This document shows, piece by piece, positions 31,684 to 39,270 of a stretch of DNA of 64,000 nt; the stretch's first letter is position 1, and the number at the start of each line of letters is the position of its first letter. The translations under genes were made by a program, and so were the position numbers. The stretch is from positions 186,001 through 250,000 of the forward strand of contig NZ_JALJXP010000003.1 of assembly GCF_024170165.1 (NCBI RefSeq), written 5' to 3'. The stretch is from Pseudomonas nitroreducens. Its GTDB lineage: Bacteria > Pseudomonadota > Gammaproteobacteria > Pseudomonadales > Pseudomonadaceae. Under the pieces are notes generated by a model. That model saw only the letters and a list, made by a program, of their open reading frames with translations. It made no database searches and was not told the origin of the DNA.

Positions 31684-32400
31684 ATGCGTAGAGCCCTGCT
31701 GTTCCTGATGGCTGTACTGACCCTGCCGGCCCAGGCTTTCGAGCTGAAGCCGTTCGAGGCCAGCTACACCGCCGACTGGAAACAGATGCCGATCAGCGGG
31801 ACCGCTTCCCGCAGCCTCAAGCAAGGCGACGGCGGCCGCTGGGAACTGGACTTCAAGGCGTCCATGCTGCTCGCCAGCCTCACCGAGACCAGCACGTTCA
31901 AGGTCGAGAACGACACCTACCTGCCGCTGACCTACCGCTGGGCCCGCGAAGGCCTGGGCAAGAACAAGCAGACCGAGCTCGATTTCGACTGGGCCGAGAA
32001 GCAGGTACTGGGCAGCGACCGTGGCGACCAGGTGCGCCAGCCGCTGAACAAGGGCCAGCTGGACAAATCCACCTACCAGCTCGCGCTGCAGCATGACGTG
32101 GCCGTCGGCAAGAAGGCCATGAGCTACCAGGTGATCGAGGGTACCGATACCGATACCTACGACTTCCGCGTGCTCGGCGAAGAGAAGGTCCGCACCCAGG
32201 CCGGGCTGATCACCGCGATCAAGGTGGAGCGCGTGCGCGACCCCACCAAGAGCAACCGCAAGACCATCCTCTGGTTCGCCAAGGATTGGGACTTCCTCCT
32301 CGTGCGCCTGTACCAGCAGGAGTCCGACGGCAAGGAATATCAGATCATGCTCAAGGAAGGCACCGTGGGCGGCAAGGCCGTTCAGGGCGAGAAAGGCTGA
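31684..32400 (+). CDS. DUF3108 domain-containing periplasmic protein
   Basis: 238 residues. Signal peptide MRRALLFLMAVLTLPAQA, then an all-beta DUF3108 fold (FEASYTADWKQMPISGTASRSLKQGDGGRWELDFKAS). DUF3108 proteins resemble lipid-binding/LolA-like half-barrels; function not established. TAGGAG at 7 bases before the ATG 31684 favours that start over the GTG at 31681. It follows purN by 10 bases and is probably the last gene of the purMN operon. Confidence 0.88.
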   Translation: MRRALLFLMAVLTLPAQAFELKPFEASYTADWKQMPISGTASRSLKQGDGGRWELDFKASMLLASLTETSTFKVENDTYLPLTYRWAREGLGKNKQTELDFDWAEKQVLGSDRGDQVRQPLNKGQLDKSTYQLALQHDVAVGKKAMSYQVIEGTDTDTYDFRVLGEEKVRTQAGLITAIKVERVRDPTKSNRKTILWFAKDWDFLLVRLYQQESDGKEYQIMLKEGTVGGKAVQGEKG

Positions 32401-32416
32401 TCCTTCAGCGCAAAAG

Positions 32417-32443
32417 AAAAGCCGGGCAAATGCCCGGCTTTTT
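32417..32443 (+). terminator. Terminator after purMN-DUF3108
   Basis: AAAAGCCGGGCA / TGCCCGGCTTTT stem with a 2-base loop and T-run, 16 bases after the stop. Confidence 0.9.
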
Positions 32444-32476
32444 CATTTCTGCACCACTCGTGGCGCAGGACCTGTG

Positions 32477-32564
32477 GAGCTAGGGGGACGCCATCGTTAT
32501 TGCTCGCGAACCGCCTGGCACCGATGCCGGCGGAAACAATGTTCGCGAGCAAGCTCGCTCCTAC
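32477..32564. repeat. REPIN-like doublet (REP pair), copy 1
   Basis: Two REP half-sites in inverted arrangement: TTGCTCGCGAACCGC (from about 32500) and GTTCGCGAGCAAGCTCGCTC (32541-32560), with outer ends TAGGGGGACGCC and CTCCTAC. Its reverse complement aligns over its length to the element at 41441-41530. Typical non-coding Pseudomonas REP, mobilised by a RAYT transposase elsewhere. Confidence 0.85.
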
Positions 32565-32597
32565 GAAGAGCCGTATGCCGCAGTGAGCGGCCGATAG

Positions 32598-32623
32598 AAA
32601 AGCCGGGCATCGCCCGGCTTTTC
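32598..32623. terminator. Terminator downstream of the DUF2167 gene
   Basis: AAAAGCCGGGC / GCCCGGCTTTT with a 3-base loop. It lies 26 bases past the minus-strand DUF2167 stop, with the REP doublet beyond it. Confidence 0.85.
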
Positions 32624-32648
32624 CTTGCCTGGAGAACGAGAGCTGCGA

Positions 32649-33587
32649 TCAGCCCTCGTTCGACGGCTTGCGCTTGAAGCGGCGGGCGATCCAGCCAATG
32701 GCCAGGGCCGGCAGAATCCACAACTTCTTCAGCAGCACCAGCAGGGTGGCGAACAGGCCGACCTTGGCGGCAACCTTGCCGGCGATCAGCGCGCCCAGGC
32801 CATAGGCGGCGACCTTGTCGACACTGGGGTTGAAGTCGACATAGCGGCTGCCCGGGTTGAACTCGGTCATCGCCAGCACCTTGCTGACGTTCTTCTCGAT
32901 TTCCGGCAGTTGCTCCATGCCCGCGACAAAGTTCAGCACCAGCACACCTTTGCGGCCCAGCGCGCGGATGTTGTAGTTCAGGGTGTGCTCCTTGGCGTCG
33001 CCGAACTGCAGCTCCTTGGCCCAGTACAGCTTCTTCTCCGCGGCATCATAGCGCGGCGGCGCAGCCCAGCCGATCAGCTGGATCGCTTCGAAGCCCTGCT
33101 GTTCACGCTGCGGATTGGCCTCCTTGAGGTCGTCCTGCATGTCCTTGAGCATCTCGGCATAGTCGATTTTCGCCGCGTCCTCGTCAGAGACGTAGCCGCT
33201 TTCCTCGTACTGCACGGTCACTGCCCAGGATTCGGCAGCGAAGGGCGACACGCCGGCCGGCATCAGCATGCCCAGGGGCGGCTCGTCGTTGGGCGGGTTG
33301 CCCCAGGCTTCGAGGACGCGCTCGGCATCCTTGCCGTCGAGGAAGACGAAGTTGTCCGGCAGGTCGAAGGTCGCGAGGTTATCGCCGACCACCACCTTGC
33401 CCTTCTGGAAGTGCAGGCTGGCGACGAAGGTCTCGGGCGACATCTCCTCGTCCGACTCGGCGGCGGCAGCGGGAGCAGCGGCAGCCGCGGGGGCTTCGCT
33501 CTGGTTGGAAGTGGCGGGAGCGGCGAACGCCGGGGCGGCGACAGCCTGTGCAAGCAGGGCGACGAGGAAGAGGGCTTTGCCATCCAT
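32649..33587 (-). CDS. DUF2167 membrane-anchored protein
   Basis: 312 residues. Signal-like N-terminus (MDGKALFLVALLAQAVAAPAFA), an Ala/Pro-rich linker, the DUF2167 domain at about 55-260 (ATFDLPDNFVFLDGKDAERVLEAWGNPP, IGWAAPPRYDAAEKKLYWAKEL) and one transmembrane helix near the C-terminus (about 280-300) followed by a basic tail RRFKRKPSNEG. Orientation is thus periplasmic domain, cytoplasmic tail. No function known. The start at 33587 has AGGAG about 9 bases upstream. Confidence 0.85.
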   Translation of the reverse strand: MDGKALFLVALLAQAVAAPAFAAPATSNQSEAPAAAAAPAAAAESDEEMSPETFVASLHFQKGKVVVGDNLATFDLPDNFVFLDGKDAERVLEAWGNPPNDEPPLGMLMPAGVSPFAAESWAVTVQYEESGYVSDEDAAKIDYAEMLKDMQDDLKEANPQREQQGFEAIQLIGWAAPPRYDAAEKKLYWAKELQFGDAKEHTLNYNIRALGRKGVLVLNFVAGMEQLPEIEKNVSKVLAMTEFNPGSRYVDFNPSVDKVAAYGLGALIAGKVAAKVGLFATLLVLLKKLWILPALAIGWIARRFKRKPSNEG

Positions 33588-33714
33588 AGGGTGAATCTCC
33601 TGAATCGTATCCATGACATCGACGGCCAATTGCTGTGCCGCCGGGCCCGAATTGTCGCACTCCAGCGTCGAACCTGTAACAGGAAATTTCACTTCCGCCC
33701 GCTCTGGCGCAAGG

Positions 33715-33739
33715 AAAAGCCGGGCATGGGCCCGGCTTC
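33715..33739. terminator. Hairpin terminator between the DUF2167 gene and the peroxidase gene
   Basis: AAAAGCCGGGC with GCCCGGCTT, loop ATGG. On the minus strand the trailing A-run becomes TTTT, so it can end the peroxidase gene that stops at 33758. Confidence 0.75.
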
Positions 33740-33757
33740 ATCGCGCGCTGCTACGCC

Positions 33758-34315
33758 TCAGGGCTGGCTGGCGATAGCCTTCTCGATCGCCGCCTGCAGC
33801 TGCGGATCGTCCGGTTTGGTCAGGCTGGAAAACTGGGCCACCACCTTGCCCTGGCGGTCCACGACGTACTTGAAGAAGTTCCAGCGCGGCACCTGGTCGG
33901 CCTGCTGGGCGAGGTCCTTGAACAGCGGGATGGCCTCGTCGCCGCTGACGTGCTGCACCGAGGTCATGTTGAAGGTCACGCCGTAATTGCCGTAGCAGAC
34001 CTTGGCGGTCTCGGCGGCATCGGCGTCTTCCTGCTTGAAGTCATCGGAGGGCACGCCGAGCACTTCCAGGCCCTGTCCCTTGTACTGCTGGTAGACGGCC
34101 TCGAGACCCTTGAACTGCGGGGTGAAGCCGCAGTGGCTGGCGGTGTTCACCACCAGCAGCGGCTTGCCGGCGTACAGCTCGCAGAGATCGAGGCTGTCCT
34201 TGGAGCGCAGCTTGGGCAGTTCGCCCTGGGTCTTGAGCAGCGCCGGGCAGTCGGCGGCCTGCGCGGCCATCGGCAGCAGCAGGGTCAGGGCGAGCAGGGA
34301 AAGACGTGGACGCAT
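33758..34315 (-). CDS. Exported glutathione-peroxidase-family protein
   Basis: 185 residues. Signal peptide [20 protein letters not shown], then a GPx fold: [20 protein letters not shown] with peroxidatic Cys62, resolving-type Cys107 ([11 protein letters not shown]), and WNFFKY with Trp145-Asn146 of the catalytic tetrad. The tetrad Gln (PCNQF in classical enzymes) is replaced: residues 89-93 are PSDDF, so Asp92 occupies it. Probably a thioredoxin-dependent peroxidase in the periplasm or on the inner membrane, but activity is not assured. Confidence 0.88.
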   Translation of the reverse strand: MRPRLSLLALTLLLPMAAQAADCPALLKTQGELPKLRSKDSLDLCELYAGKPLLVVNTASHCGFTPQFKGLEAVYQQYKGQGLEVLGVPSDDFKQEDADAAETAKVCYGNYGVTFNMTSVQHVSGDEAIPLFKDLAQQADQVPRWNFFKYVVDRQGKVVAQFSSLTKPDDPQLQAAIEKAIASQP

Positions 34316-34363
34316 CGTGGGAATCCTCCGGTGATCAGGCCACGCTACCCCGCGCGCCGGGCA

Positions 34364-34486
34364 TCAGCAACTGCCCATGCCCAGTTGCATCAGCGCCAGC
34401 CCGCCACGCTGCCAGCCCCACCAGGCAAGCCCGGCCAGCGCCAGGCCGAGGCCCAGCACCAGTGCGATCACCACCGGGCGTTTCAC
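34364..34486 (-). CDS. 40-residue hydrophobic small protein, coupled to the MFS gene
   Basis: A short open frame starting with GTG at 34486 and ending TGA at 34364. The GTG overlaps the TGA of the MFS transporter gene (GTGA), the same coupling used by true operon genes in this window. The translation is one transmembrane helix (VVIALVLGLGLALAGLAWWGW) after a basic MKRP, and a short tail ending in Cys. Such architecture fits a small membrane subunit or accessory peptide, but no family is recognised. There is no other gene in the 168 bases to the peroxidase start. The chance of a spurious frame is real. Confidence 0.45.
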   Translation of the reverse strand: MKRPVVIALVLGLGLALAGLAWWGWQRGGLALMQLGMGSC

Positions 34487-35685
34487 GCGGCCCCCAGTGC
34501 GGGGCGCTCGACCGGGCGCTCGCGCACCGGCCAGTTGAGCAGGCCGGCCAGCAGGCTGAGGAGGATGGAAACCTGCCAGACCAGGTCGTAGTTGCCGGTG
34601 TGGTCATACACGTAGCCGCCCAGCCAGCCGCCGAGGAAGGCGCCGATCTGGTGGAAGAGGAAGGTGATGCCGCCGAGCATCGAGAGGTTGCGCACGCCGA
34701 ACAGCGTGGCGACCGTACCGTTGGTGAGTGGCACCGTGGACAGCCAGAGCAGGCCCATGGCGATGCCGAACGCGTAGGCCGTCCAGACGCTCAGCGGCGC
34801 CCAGATGAAGGCGACTATCACCACCGCGCGCAACAGGTAGAGGCCGGTCAGCAGCCGGGGCTTGCTCATCCGCCCGCCGAGCCAGCCGGCGAAGTAGGTG
34901 CCGAACACGTTGAACAGCCCCACCAGCGCCAGCACCGTGGTGCCGACGGTGGCGGGCAGATGGCGATCCACCAGGTAGGCCGGCAGGTGCACGCCGATGA
35001 ACACCACCTGGAAGCCGCAGACGAAGAAGCCCAGCGACAGCAGCCAGAACCCCGAATGCCCGGCCGCCTCGCGCAGCGCCTCGCCGAGCGTCTGTTCGTG
35101 GCCCTGCAAGGGCAGCGGCTTGTCACGCATCAGCGTCGCCAGCGGCACGATGAGGGCGACCAGCAGGCCCAGCGCCAACAGCGCGGCCGACCAGCCGAGC
35201 CAGCCGATCAGCCCGAGGGTACCCGGCAGCATGGCGAACTGGCCAAAGGAGCCGGCCGCCGCGGAGATGCCCATGGCCATGCTGCGGCGCTCCAGCGGTA
35301 CCGCGCGGCCAACGGCGCCGAGGATCACCGAGAACGAGGTACCCGAGAGGCCGACACCGATCAGCAGGCCAGCGCTCATCGACAGGCTGAAGGCCGAGTC
35401 GGAATAGCCCATCAGCACCAGGCCGACAGCATAGAGGATGCCGCCCACCAGCACGGTGCGCATGGCGCCGAAGCGGTCGGCGATGGCCCCGGTGAACGGT
35501 TGGGCGATACCCCAGATCAGGTTCTGCAGGGCGATGGCGAAGGCGAAGGTCTCGCGTCCCCAGCCGAATTCGGCGCTCATCGGCGCGAGGAACAGGCCGA
35601 AGCCATGGCGGATGCCCAGGGACAGGGCGAGGATCAGGGCGCCGGATAGCAGTATCCAGAACCCTGTGCGCGACAGCTTCGACAT
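34483..35685 (-). CDS. MFS transporter (MarR-controlled)
   Basis: 400 residues with 12 predicted transmembrane segments and a long loop after TM6 (LMRDKPLPLQGHEQTLGEAL). The TM2-TM3 loop carries the MFS motif as GAIADRFGAMRTVLVG, and the second half repeats it as GWLGGRMSKPRL. The substrate is not evident; proximity to a MarR regulator suggests an efflux or solute permease for small aromatic or organic acids. AGGAG lies about 6 bases before the ATG. A palindrome near 35697-35714 precedes it and resembles one in front of the MarR gene. Confidence 0.9.
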   Translation of the reverse strand: MSKLSRTGFWILLSGALILALSLGIRHGFGLFLAPMSAEFGWGRETFAFAIALQNLIWGIAQPFTGAIADRFGAMRTVLVGGILYAVGLVLMGYSDSAFSLSMSAGLLIGVGLSGTSFSVILGAVGRAVPLERRSMAMGISAAAGSFGQFAMLPGTLGLIGWLGWSAALLALGLLVALIVPLATLMRDKPLPLQGHEQTLGEALREAAGHSGFWLLSLGFFVCGFQVVFIGVHLPAYLVDRHLPATVGTTVLALVGLFNVFGTYFAGWLGGRMSKPRLLTGLYLLRAVVIVAFIWAPLSVWTAYAFGIAMGLLWLSTVPLTNGTVATLFGVRNLSMLGGITFLFHQIGAFLGGWLGGYVYDHTGNYDLVWQVSILLSLLAGLLNWPVRERPVERPALGAA

Positions 35686-35696
35686 CGGTTACTCCT

Positions 35697-35714
35697 GCGC
35701 GGGTATATGCCCGC
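35697..35714. promoter_or_regulatory. Putative MarR operator in front of the MFS gene
   Basis: GCGCGGGTATATGCCCGC: near-perfect palindrome around TATA. Its reverse complement, GCGGGCATATACCCGCGC, matches the site at 36172-36187 at 14 of 16 bases. It lies 12 bases upstream of the MFS start codon, next to the ribosome-binding site. Confidence 0.6.
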
Positions 35715-35750
35715 TTTTGTTCGTTCTTCTAAACAGCACGCAGGCCGCCG

Positions 35751-36167
35751 CTAGCTCTCCAGCGCGGCCAGTTCATCCAGCAAGGCTTCCAGCTGACGGC
35801 GCTTGTCATCTCCCAGGTGCGCCGCCACATTCTGCTGCGCCGCATCCCAGGCATCACCGCCACGCTCGATGCGCTCCAGGCCCGCCGTTGTCAGCGCCAC
35901 GATGCGGTTGCGCAGATCGTCGCCCTCCTCCAGCTTCACCAGGCCATCGGCCTCCAGCGGCTTGAGGTTGCGCCCCAGGGTGCTGCGGTCCAGGCCCATG
36001 GCCTCGGCCAGTTCGGAGATGCTCGGCTGCTCAAGCCGCGACAGGTGCCGCAGCAGGGAGAATTGTGCAGTGGTCAGCCCGACGCCCTTCAGGGCATCGT
36101 CGTAGACGCGGGTCACGGCACGGGCCGAGCGGCGCAGCTTGGTGCAGAGGCATTGGGTCGTCAGCAT
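35751..36167 (-). CDS. MarR-family transcriptional regulator
   Basis: 138 residues. Winged-helix DNA-binding core at about 35-95: LTTAQFSLLRHLSRLEQPSISELAEAMGLDRSTLGRNLKPLEADGLV, then the wing GDDLRNRIVALT. N- and C-terminal helices would form the dimer interface. Cysteines (Cys6, Cys8) near the N-terminus could be redox-sensitive, but this is speculative. It lies 65 bases upstream of the MFS gene on the same strand. Two matching palindromes flank it; autoregulation and control of the MFS are inferred. Confidence 0.9.
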   Translation of the reverse strand: MLTTQCLCTKLRRSARAVTRVYDDALKGVGLTTAQFSLLRHLSRLEQPSISELAEAMGLDRSTLGRNLKPLEADGLVKLEEGDDLRNRIVALTTAGLERIERGGDAWDAAQQNVAAHLGDDKRRQLEALLDELAALES

Positions 36168-36171
36168 GAAT

Positions 36172-36187
36172 GCGTGTATATACCCGC
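36172..36187. promoter_or_regulatory. Putative MarR operator in front of marR
   Basis: GCGTGTATATACCCGC, an imperfect palindrome centred on TATATA, beginning 5 bases upstream of the regulator start codon. Nearly identical to the reverse complement of the site at 35697-35714. At this position a bound dimer would block both transcription and, indirectly, translation start. Confidence 0.6.
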
Positions 36188-36219
36188 AACTCCCACTCGG
36201 TCAATGGCCGGCGCGACCG

Positions 36220-36246
36220 ATTGTCCCAACTGGCCAATTGTCCCAA
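36220..36246. repeat. Direct repeat in the divergent marR / acyl-CoA dehydrogenase promoter region
   Basis: ATTGTCCCAA occurs at 36220-36229 and again at 36237-36246, a period of 17 bases. It looks like a tandem operator read from one DNA face offset, but no known regulator is matched. It lies 111 bases upstream of the acyl-CoA dehydrogenase start. Confidence 0.4.
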
Positions 36247-36357
36247 ATGCCGGTGCTTGCCGTTGGCGCAGCCAAGGGCACCACCGCGCCCCGGCCGTAT
36301 AACTGCGGCCATCCAGCCCCGCGCTTTCGACGGGGCGCAGCACGTCCGAGGTCCCCG

Positions 36358-38178
36358 ATGCCCGTCTACAAAGCTCCGCTGCGCGACACCCGCTTCCTGC
36401 TCAACGAAGTCTTCGACTTCCCCCGCCACTACCAGAACCTGGTCAACGGCGGCGACGCCACGCCGGACATGGTCGATGCCATCCTCGGCGAATGCGCGAA
36501 GCTCTGCGAGGAAGTTATCGCCCCGCTCTACCACAGCGGCGACGAGGAAGGCTGCCACCTGGAGAACGGCGAAGTACGCACGCCCACGGGCTTCAAGGAG
36601 GCCTACGACGCCTATGTCGCCGGCGGCTGGCAGGGCCTGTCGCACCCGGTGGAGTACGGCGGCCAGGGCCTGCCGATGAGCCTGGGCGCGCTCAAGCAGG
36701 AGATGCTCGGCACCGCCAACTGGCCGTTTTCCATGTACCCGGGCCTGTCGCTGGGCGCCATGAACACCGTGATGCAGCACGGCACCGAGGAACAGAAACA
36801 CACCTACCTCACCCCGCTTACCGAAGGCCGCTGGGGCGGCACCATGTGCCTGACCGAACCGCAGTGCGGCACCGACCTGGGCCAGGTGAAGACCCGCGCA
36901 GAAACCAACGCCGACGGCAGCTACGCGATCACCGGCACGAAGATCTTCATCTCCTCCGGCGAGCACGACCTAACGGAGAACATCGTCCACATCGTCCTCG
37001 CGCGCCTGCCGGATGCGCCCAAGGGCACGCGCGGCATTTCGCTGTTCATCGTGCCGAAATTCCTCGCAGGAGAGGCCGGTGCCCTCGGCCCGCGCAACGG
37101 CGTGACCTGCGGTGCGCTGGAAAAGAAGATGGGCATCAAGGCCTCGGCGACCTGCGTGATGAACTTCGACGGCGCCACCGGCTACCTGATCGGCGAGCCG
37201 AACAAGGGCCTGGAGTGCATGTTCACCTTCATGAACAGCGCGCGCATCGGCACCGCCATCCAGGGCGTCGCCACCGCCGAACTGGCCTACCAGGGCGCGC
37301 TGGCCTATGCCCGCGAGCGTCGTTCGATGCGTGCTCTCTCCGGCACCAAGGAACCGGGCGAAATCGCCGACAGCCTGATGCACCACGGCGACGTGCGCCG
37401 CATGCTGCTGACCCAGAAAGCCGTGGCCGAAGGCGGCCGCGCGCTGATCTACCTGGCCACGCAGTACGCCGACAAGATGATCCAGGGCCTGCTGACCAAC
37501 GACAACGCGGAGTACGACCGCTGGGACGACAAGCTCGGCTTCCTCACCCCGATCCTCAAGGGCTGCCTGACCGAGTTGGGCCTGGAGAGCGCCAACCTCG
37601 GCATGCAGGTGTTCGGCGGCCACGGCTACATCAAGGAACACGGCATGGAGCAGATCGTCCGCGACGCGCGGATCGCCACGCTCTACGAGGGCACCACCGG
37701 CATCCAGGCGCTGGACCTGCTCGGCCGCAAGGTGCTGCTGATGACCCAGGGCAAGGCCGTACGCGACTTCACCCGGCAGGTGGCAAAGTTCGCCGTCGAG
37801 TTGCTCAAGCAGGAACCGGCCATGCGCGGCCGCGCACTCACCCTGCTCAAGCTCTGCGCGCAGTGGAACCTGCTGACGATGCGCATCGCCCTCACCGCCC
37901 GCAAGCAGCGCGACCTGGTGAGCACCGCCAGCCACGACTACCTGATGTTCTCCGGCTATGCCGCGCTGGCGTATTCCTGGGCGCTGCAGGAAGCTGCCGC
38001 GCGCAAACGCCTGCGCCAGGGCGGCAGCGAGTCGAGCGACTTCTACAAGGCCAAGATCGCCACCAGCGACTTCTACTTCGCCCGCCTGCTGCCGCGCGCC
38101 AAGAGCCATGCGGCGGCGATGGCGAAGCCGGTGCGGTCGATCATGGGGCTGAAGACGGAGCATTTCGCCTTCGATTGA
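36358..38178 (+). CDS. Acyl-CoA dehydrogenase, long (DmdC-like) family
   Basis: 606 residues, longer than classical ~390-residue ACADs because of a C-terminal ACAD extension, as in DmdC and pseudomonad FadE-type paralogues. Seen: LTEPQCGTDLGQVKTRAE (FAD-binding), FISSGEHDL, RIGTAIQGVATAELAYQGALAYARERR and AGV-type FGGHGYIKEHGMEQIVRDARIATLYEGTTGIQA, where the Glu of YEGT is the catalytic base of many members. It oxidises an acyl-CoA to enoyl-CoA, passing electrons to ETF. Acyl length is not deducible. The start at 36358 (MPVYKAPLRDTRFLLNEV) is the family N-terminus. It is divergent from marR. Confidence 0.9.
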   Translation: MPVYKAPLRDTRFLLNEVFDFPRHYQNLVNGGDATPDMVDAILGECAKLCEEVIAPLYHSGDEEGCHLENGEVRTPTGFKEAYDAYVAGGWQGLSHPVEYGGQGLPMSLGALKQEMLGTANWPFSMYPGLSLGAMNTVMQHGTEEQKHTYLTPLTEGRWGGTMCLTEPQCGTDLGQVKTRAETNADGSYAITGTKIFISSGEHDLTENIVHIVLARLPDAPKGTRGISLFIVPKFLAGEAGALGPRNGVTCGALEKKMGIKASATCVMNFDGATGYLIGEPNKGLECMFTFMNSARIGTAIQGVATAELAYQGALAYARERRSMRALSGTKEPGEIADSLMHHGDVRRMLLTQKAVAEGGRALIYLATQYADKMIQGLLTNDNAEYDRWDDKLGFLTPILKGCLTELGLESANLGMQVFGGHGYIKEHGMEQIVRDARIATLYEGTTGIQALDLLGRKVLLMTQGKAVRDFTRQVAKFAVELLKQEPAMRGRALTLLKLCAQWNLLTMRIALTARKQRDLVSTASHDYLMFSGYAALAYSWALQEAAARKRLRQGGSESSDFYKAKIATSDFYFARLLPRAKSHAAAMAKPVRSIMGLKTEHFAFD

Positions 38179-38282
38179 CGGGCAGCGAGCCTGACCTTGC
38201 AGGAGCGCGCCATGCGCGCGATCGCGGGCATGGCCCGCTTGCTGCCACATGACATTCTGCACGGGGGCCCGCCCTCTCCCTG

Positions 38283-38306
38283 CCCCTCTCCCTGAAGGGA
38301 GAGGGG
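38283..38306. repeat. CCCTCTCCC hairpin repeat, copy 1
   Basis: CCCCTCTCCCT followed by GA and AGGGAGAGGGG: perfect 11-bp stem, 2-base loop. A related palindrome lies at 38355-38376. Repeats of this type are scattered in Pseudomonas intergenic regions. Confidence 0.6.
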
Positions 38307-38354
38307 ACCGTTTGGAACAGGATGAAACCAAGGTATCAGCCGTTACAATCGGCT

Positions 38355-38376
38355 CCCTCTCCCTTCAGGGAGAGGG
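38355..38376. repeat. CCCTCTCCC hairpin repeat, copy 2
   Basis: CCCTCTCCCT, then TC, then AGGGAGAGGG: perfect 10-bp stem. With copy 1 it encloses a 48-base spacer. The same module reversed gives a larger alternative fold. There is no T-run, so it is not a canonical terminator. Confidence 0.6.
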
Positions 38377-38454
38377 CGGGGGGAGAGGGAAAGCCCGGGC
38401 ACGGACTTTCAGAAAAAGGCAGTTGCACCTGCATAAGGAACACTGACGGCGAGA

Positions 38455-39270
38455 TCAGAGCGCCAGCGCCACCAGCACGGCGCACTCGATGATTTCCAGC
38501 ATCGCCCCGGCGGTATCCCCGGTGGTGCCACCCAGGCGGGCGATGAAGCGGCTGCGCAGCCAGACGAACACCACCAGCGCGACCACCAGCGCCAGCAGGC
38601 CGGTAAGCCCTGCCAGCACCATCAGCGCCGCGTTGGCCGCCAGCATCCACGGCATTGCGCCGCGCGGCAGGTGATCGGCCAGCGCCAGGCCCAGTCCGCC
38701 CTTGCGCGCATAGTCGGTGGTGAAGAACAGCAGCGGCAACGCGCAGCGCCCCAGCCAGGGCGCCAGCAGCAGGCCCCAGTGCTGGTGATTGCCGAGAATG
38801 GCGGTGATCGCCGCAAACTTCAGCAGCAGCAGGAGCACCAGCGCGACCACCGCTGCCGGGCCGCAGCGCGGGTCTTTCATGATCGCCAGGGTGCGCTCGC
38901 GATCACCCAGGCCGCCGATCCAGGCGTCCGCCGTATCAGCCAGGCCATCGAGGTGCAGGGCACCGGTGAAGGCCACCCACACCAGCAGGATCAGCGCCGC
39001 CTGCAGCAGCAGGTGCACGCCACTGAGCAACTCGCCCATGGCAAACAGCACGGCACCGATCAGCAAGCCCACCAGCGGGTAGTACAGCGTGGCGCGGCCG
39101 AACTGCTGCGGCGTCGGCATGTGCCCCAGGCGCACCGGCAGGCGGGTAAGGAACTGCAACGCTACCAGCGGCAGCAGCCAATCGCTGAGATGGGCGGCGT
39201 GCGGATGCTCCCCGCTCTGCTCGGCAGGCCCGGGTGTCTCTTGCTCGCGGTCCCGCTGCGGCTCGTTCAT
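38455..39270 (-). CDS. cobS: Adenosylcobinamide-GDP ribazoletransferase (cobalamin synthase) CobS/CobV
   Basis: 271 residues, a membrane enzyme with multiple hydrophobic segments and the signature GALHLDGLADTADAWIGGLGDRER with the Asp-rich metal site, preceded by FLTRLPVRLG. It joins adenosylcobinamide-GDP and alpha-ribazole (or its phosphate) at the end of cobalamin synthesis. The N-terminal 30 residues are hydrophilic. The ATG at 39270 overlaps the cobC stop by one base. It is the last gene of the cobalamin cluster. Confidence 0.95.
   Translation of the reverse strand: MNEPQRDREQETPGPAEQSGEHPHAAHLSDWLLPLVALQFLTRLPVRLGHMPTPQQFGRATLYYPLVGLLIGAVLFAMGELLSGVHLLLQAALILLVWVAFTGALHLDGLADTADAWIGGLGDRERTLAIMKDPRCGPAAVVALVLLLLLKFAAITAILGNHQHWGLLLAPWLGRCALPLLFFTTDYARKGGLGLALADHLPRGAMPWMLAANAALMVLAGLTGLLALVVALVVFVWLRSRFIARLGGTTGDTAGAMLEIIECAVLVALAL

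Noticed and set aside
34306-35649. 447-codon frame opposite the MFS gene
   Set aside because: Gln/Glu/Ala/His-rich antisense translation, no family pattern; the MFS motifs are intact on the minus strand.
36492-38252. 586-codon frame overlapping the acyl-CoA dehydrogenase in another frame
   Set aside because: Arg/Pro/Gly-rich translation typical of a shifted frame over a GC-rich gene; the in-frame ACAD explains the region.
38283-38376. Rho-independent terminators
   Set aside because: Stems are strong but no T-run follows on either strand; treated as a dispersed repeat.
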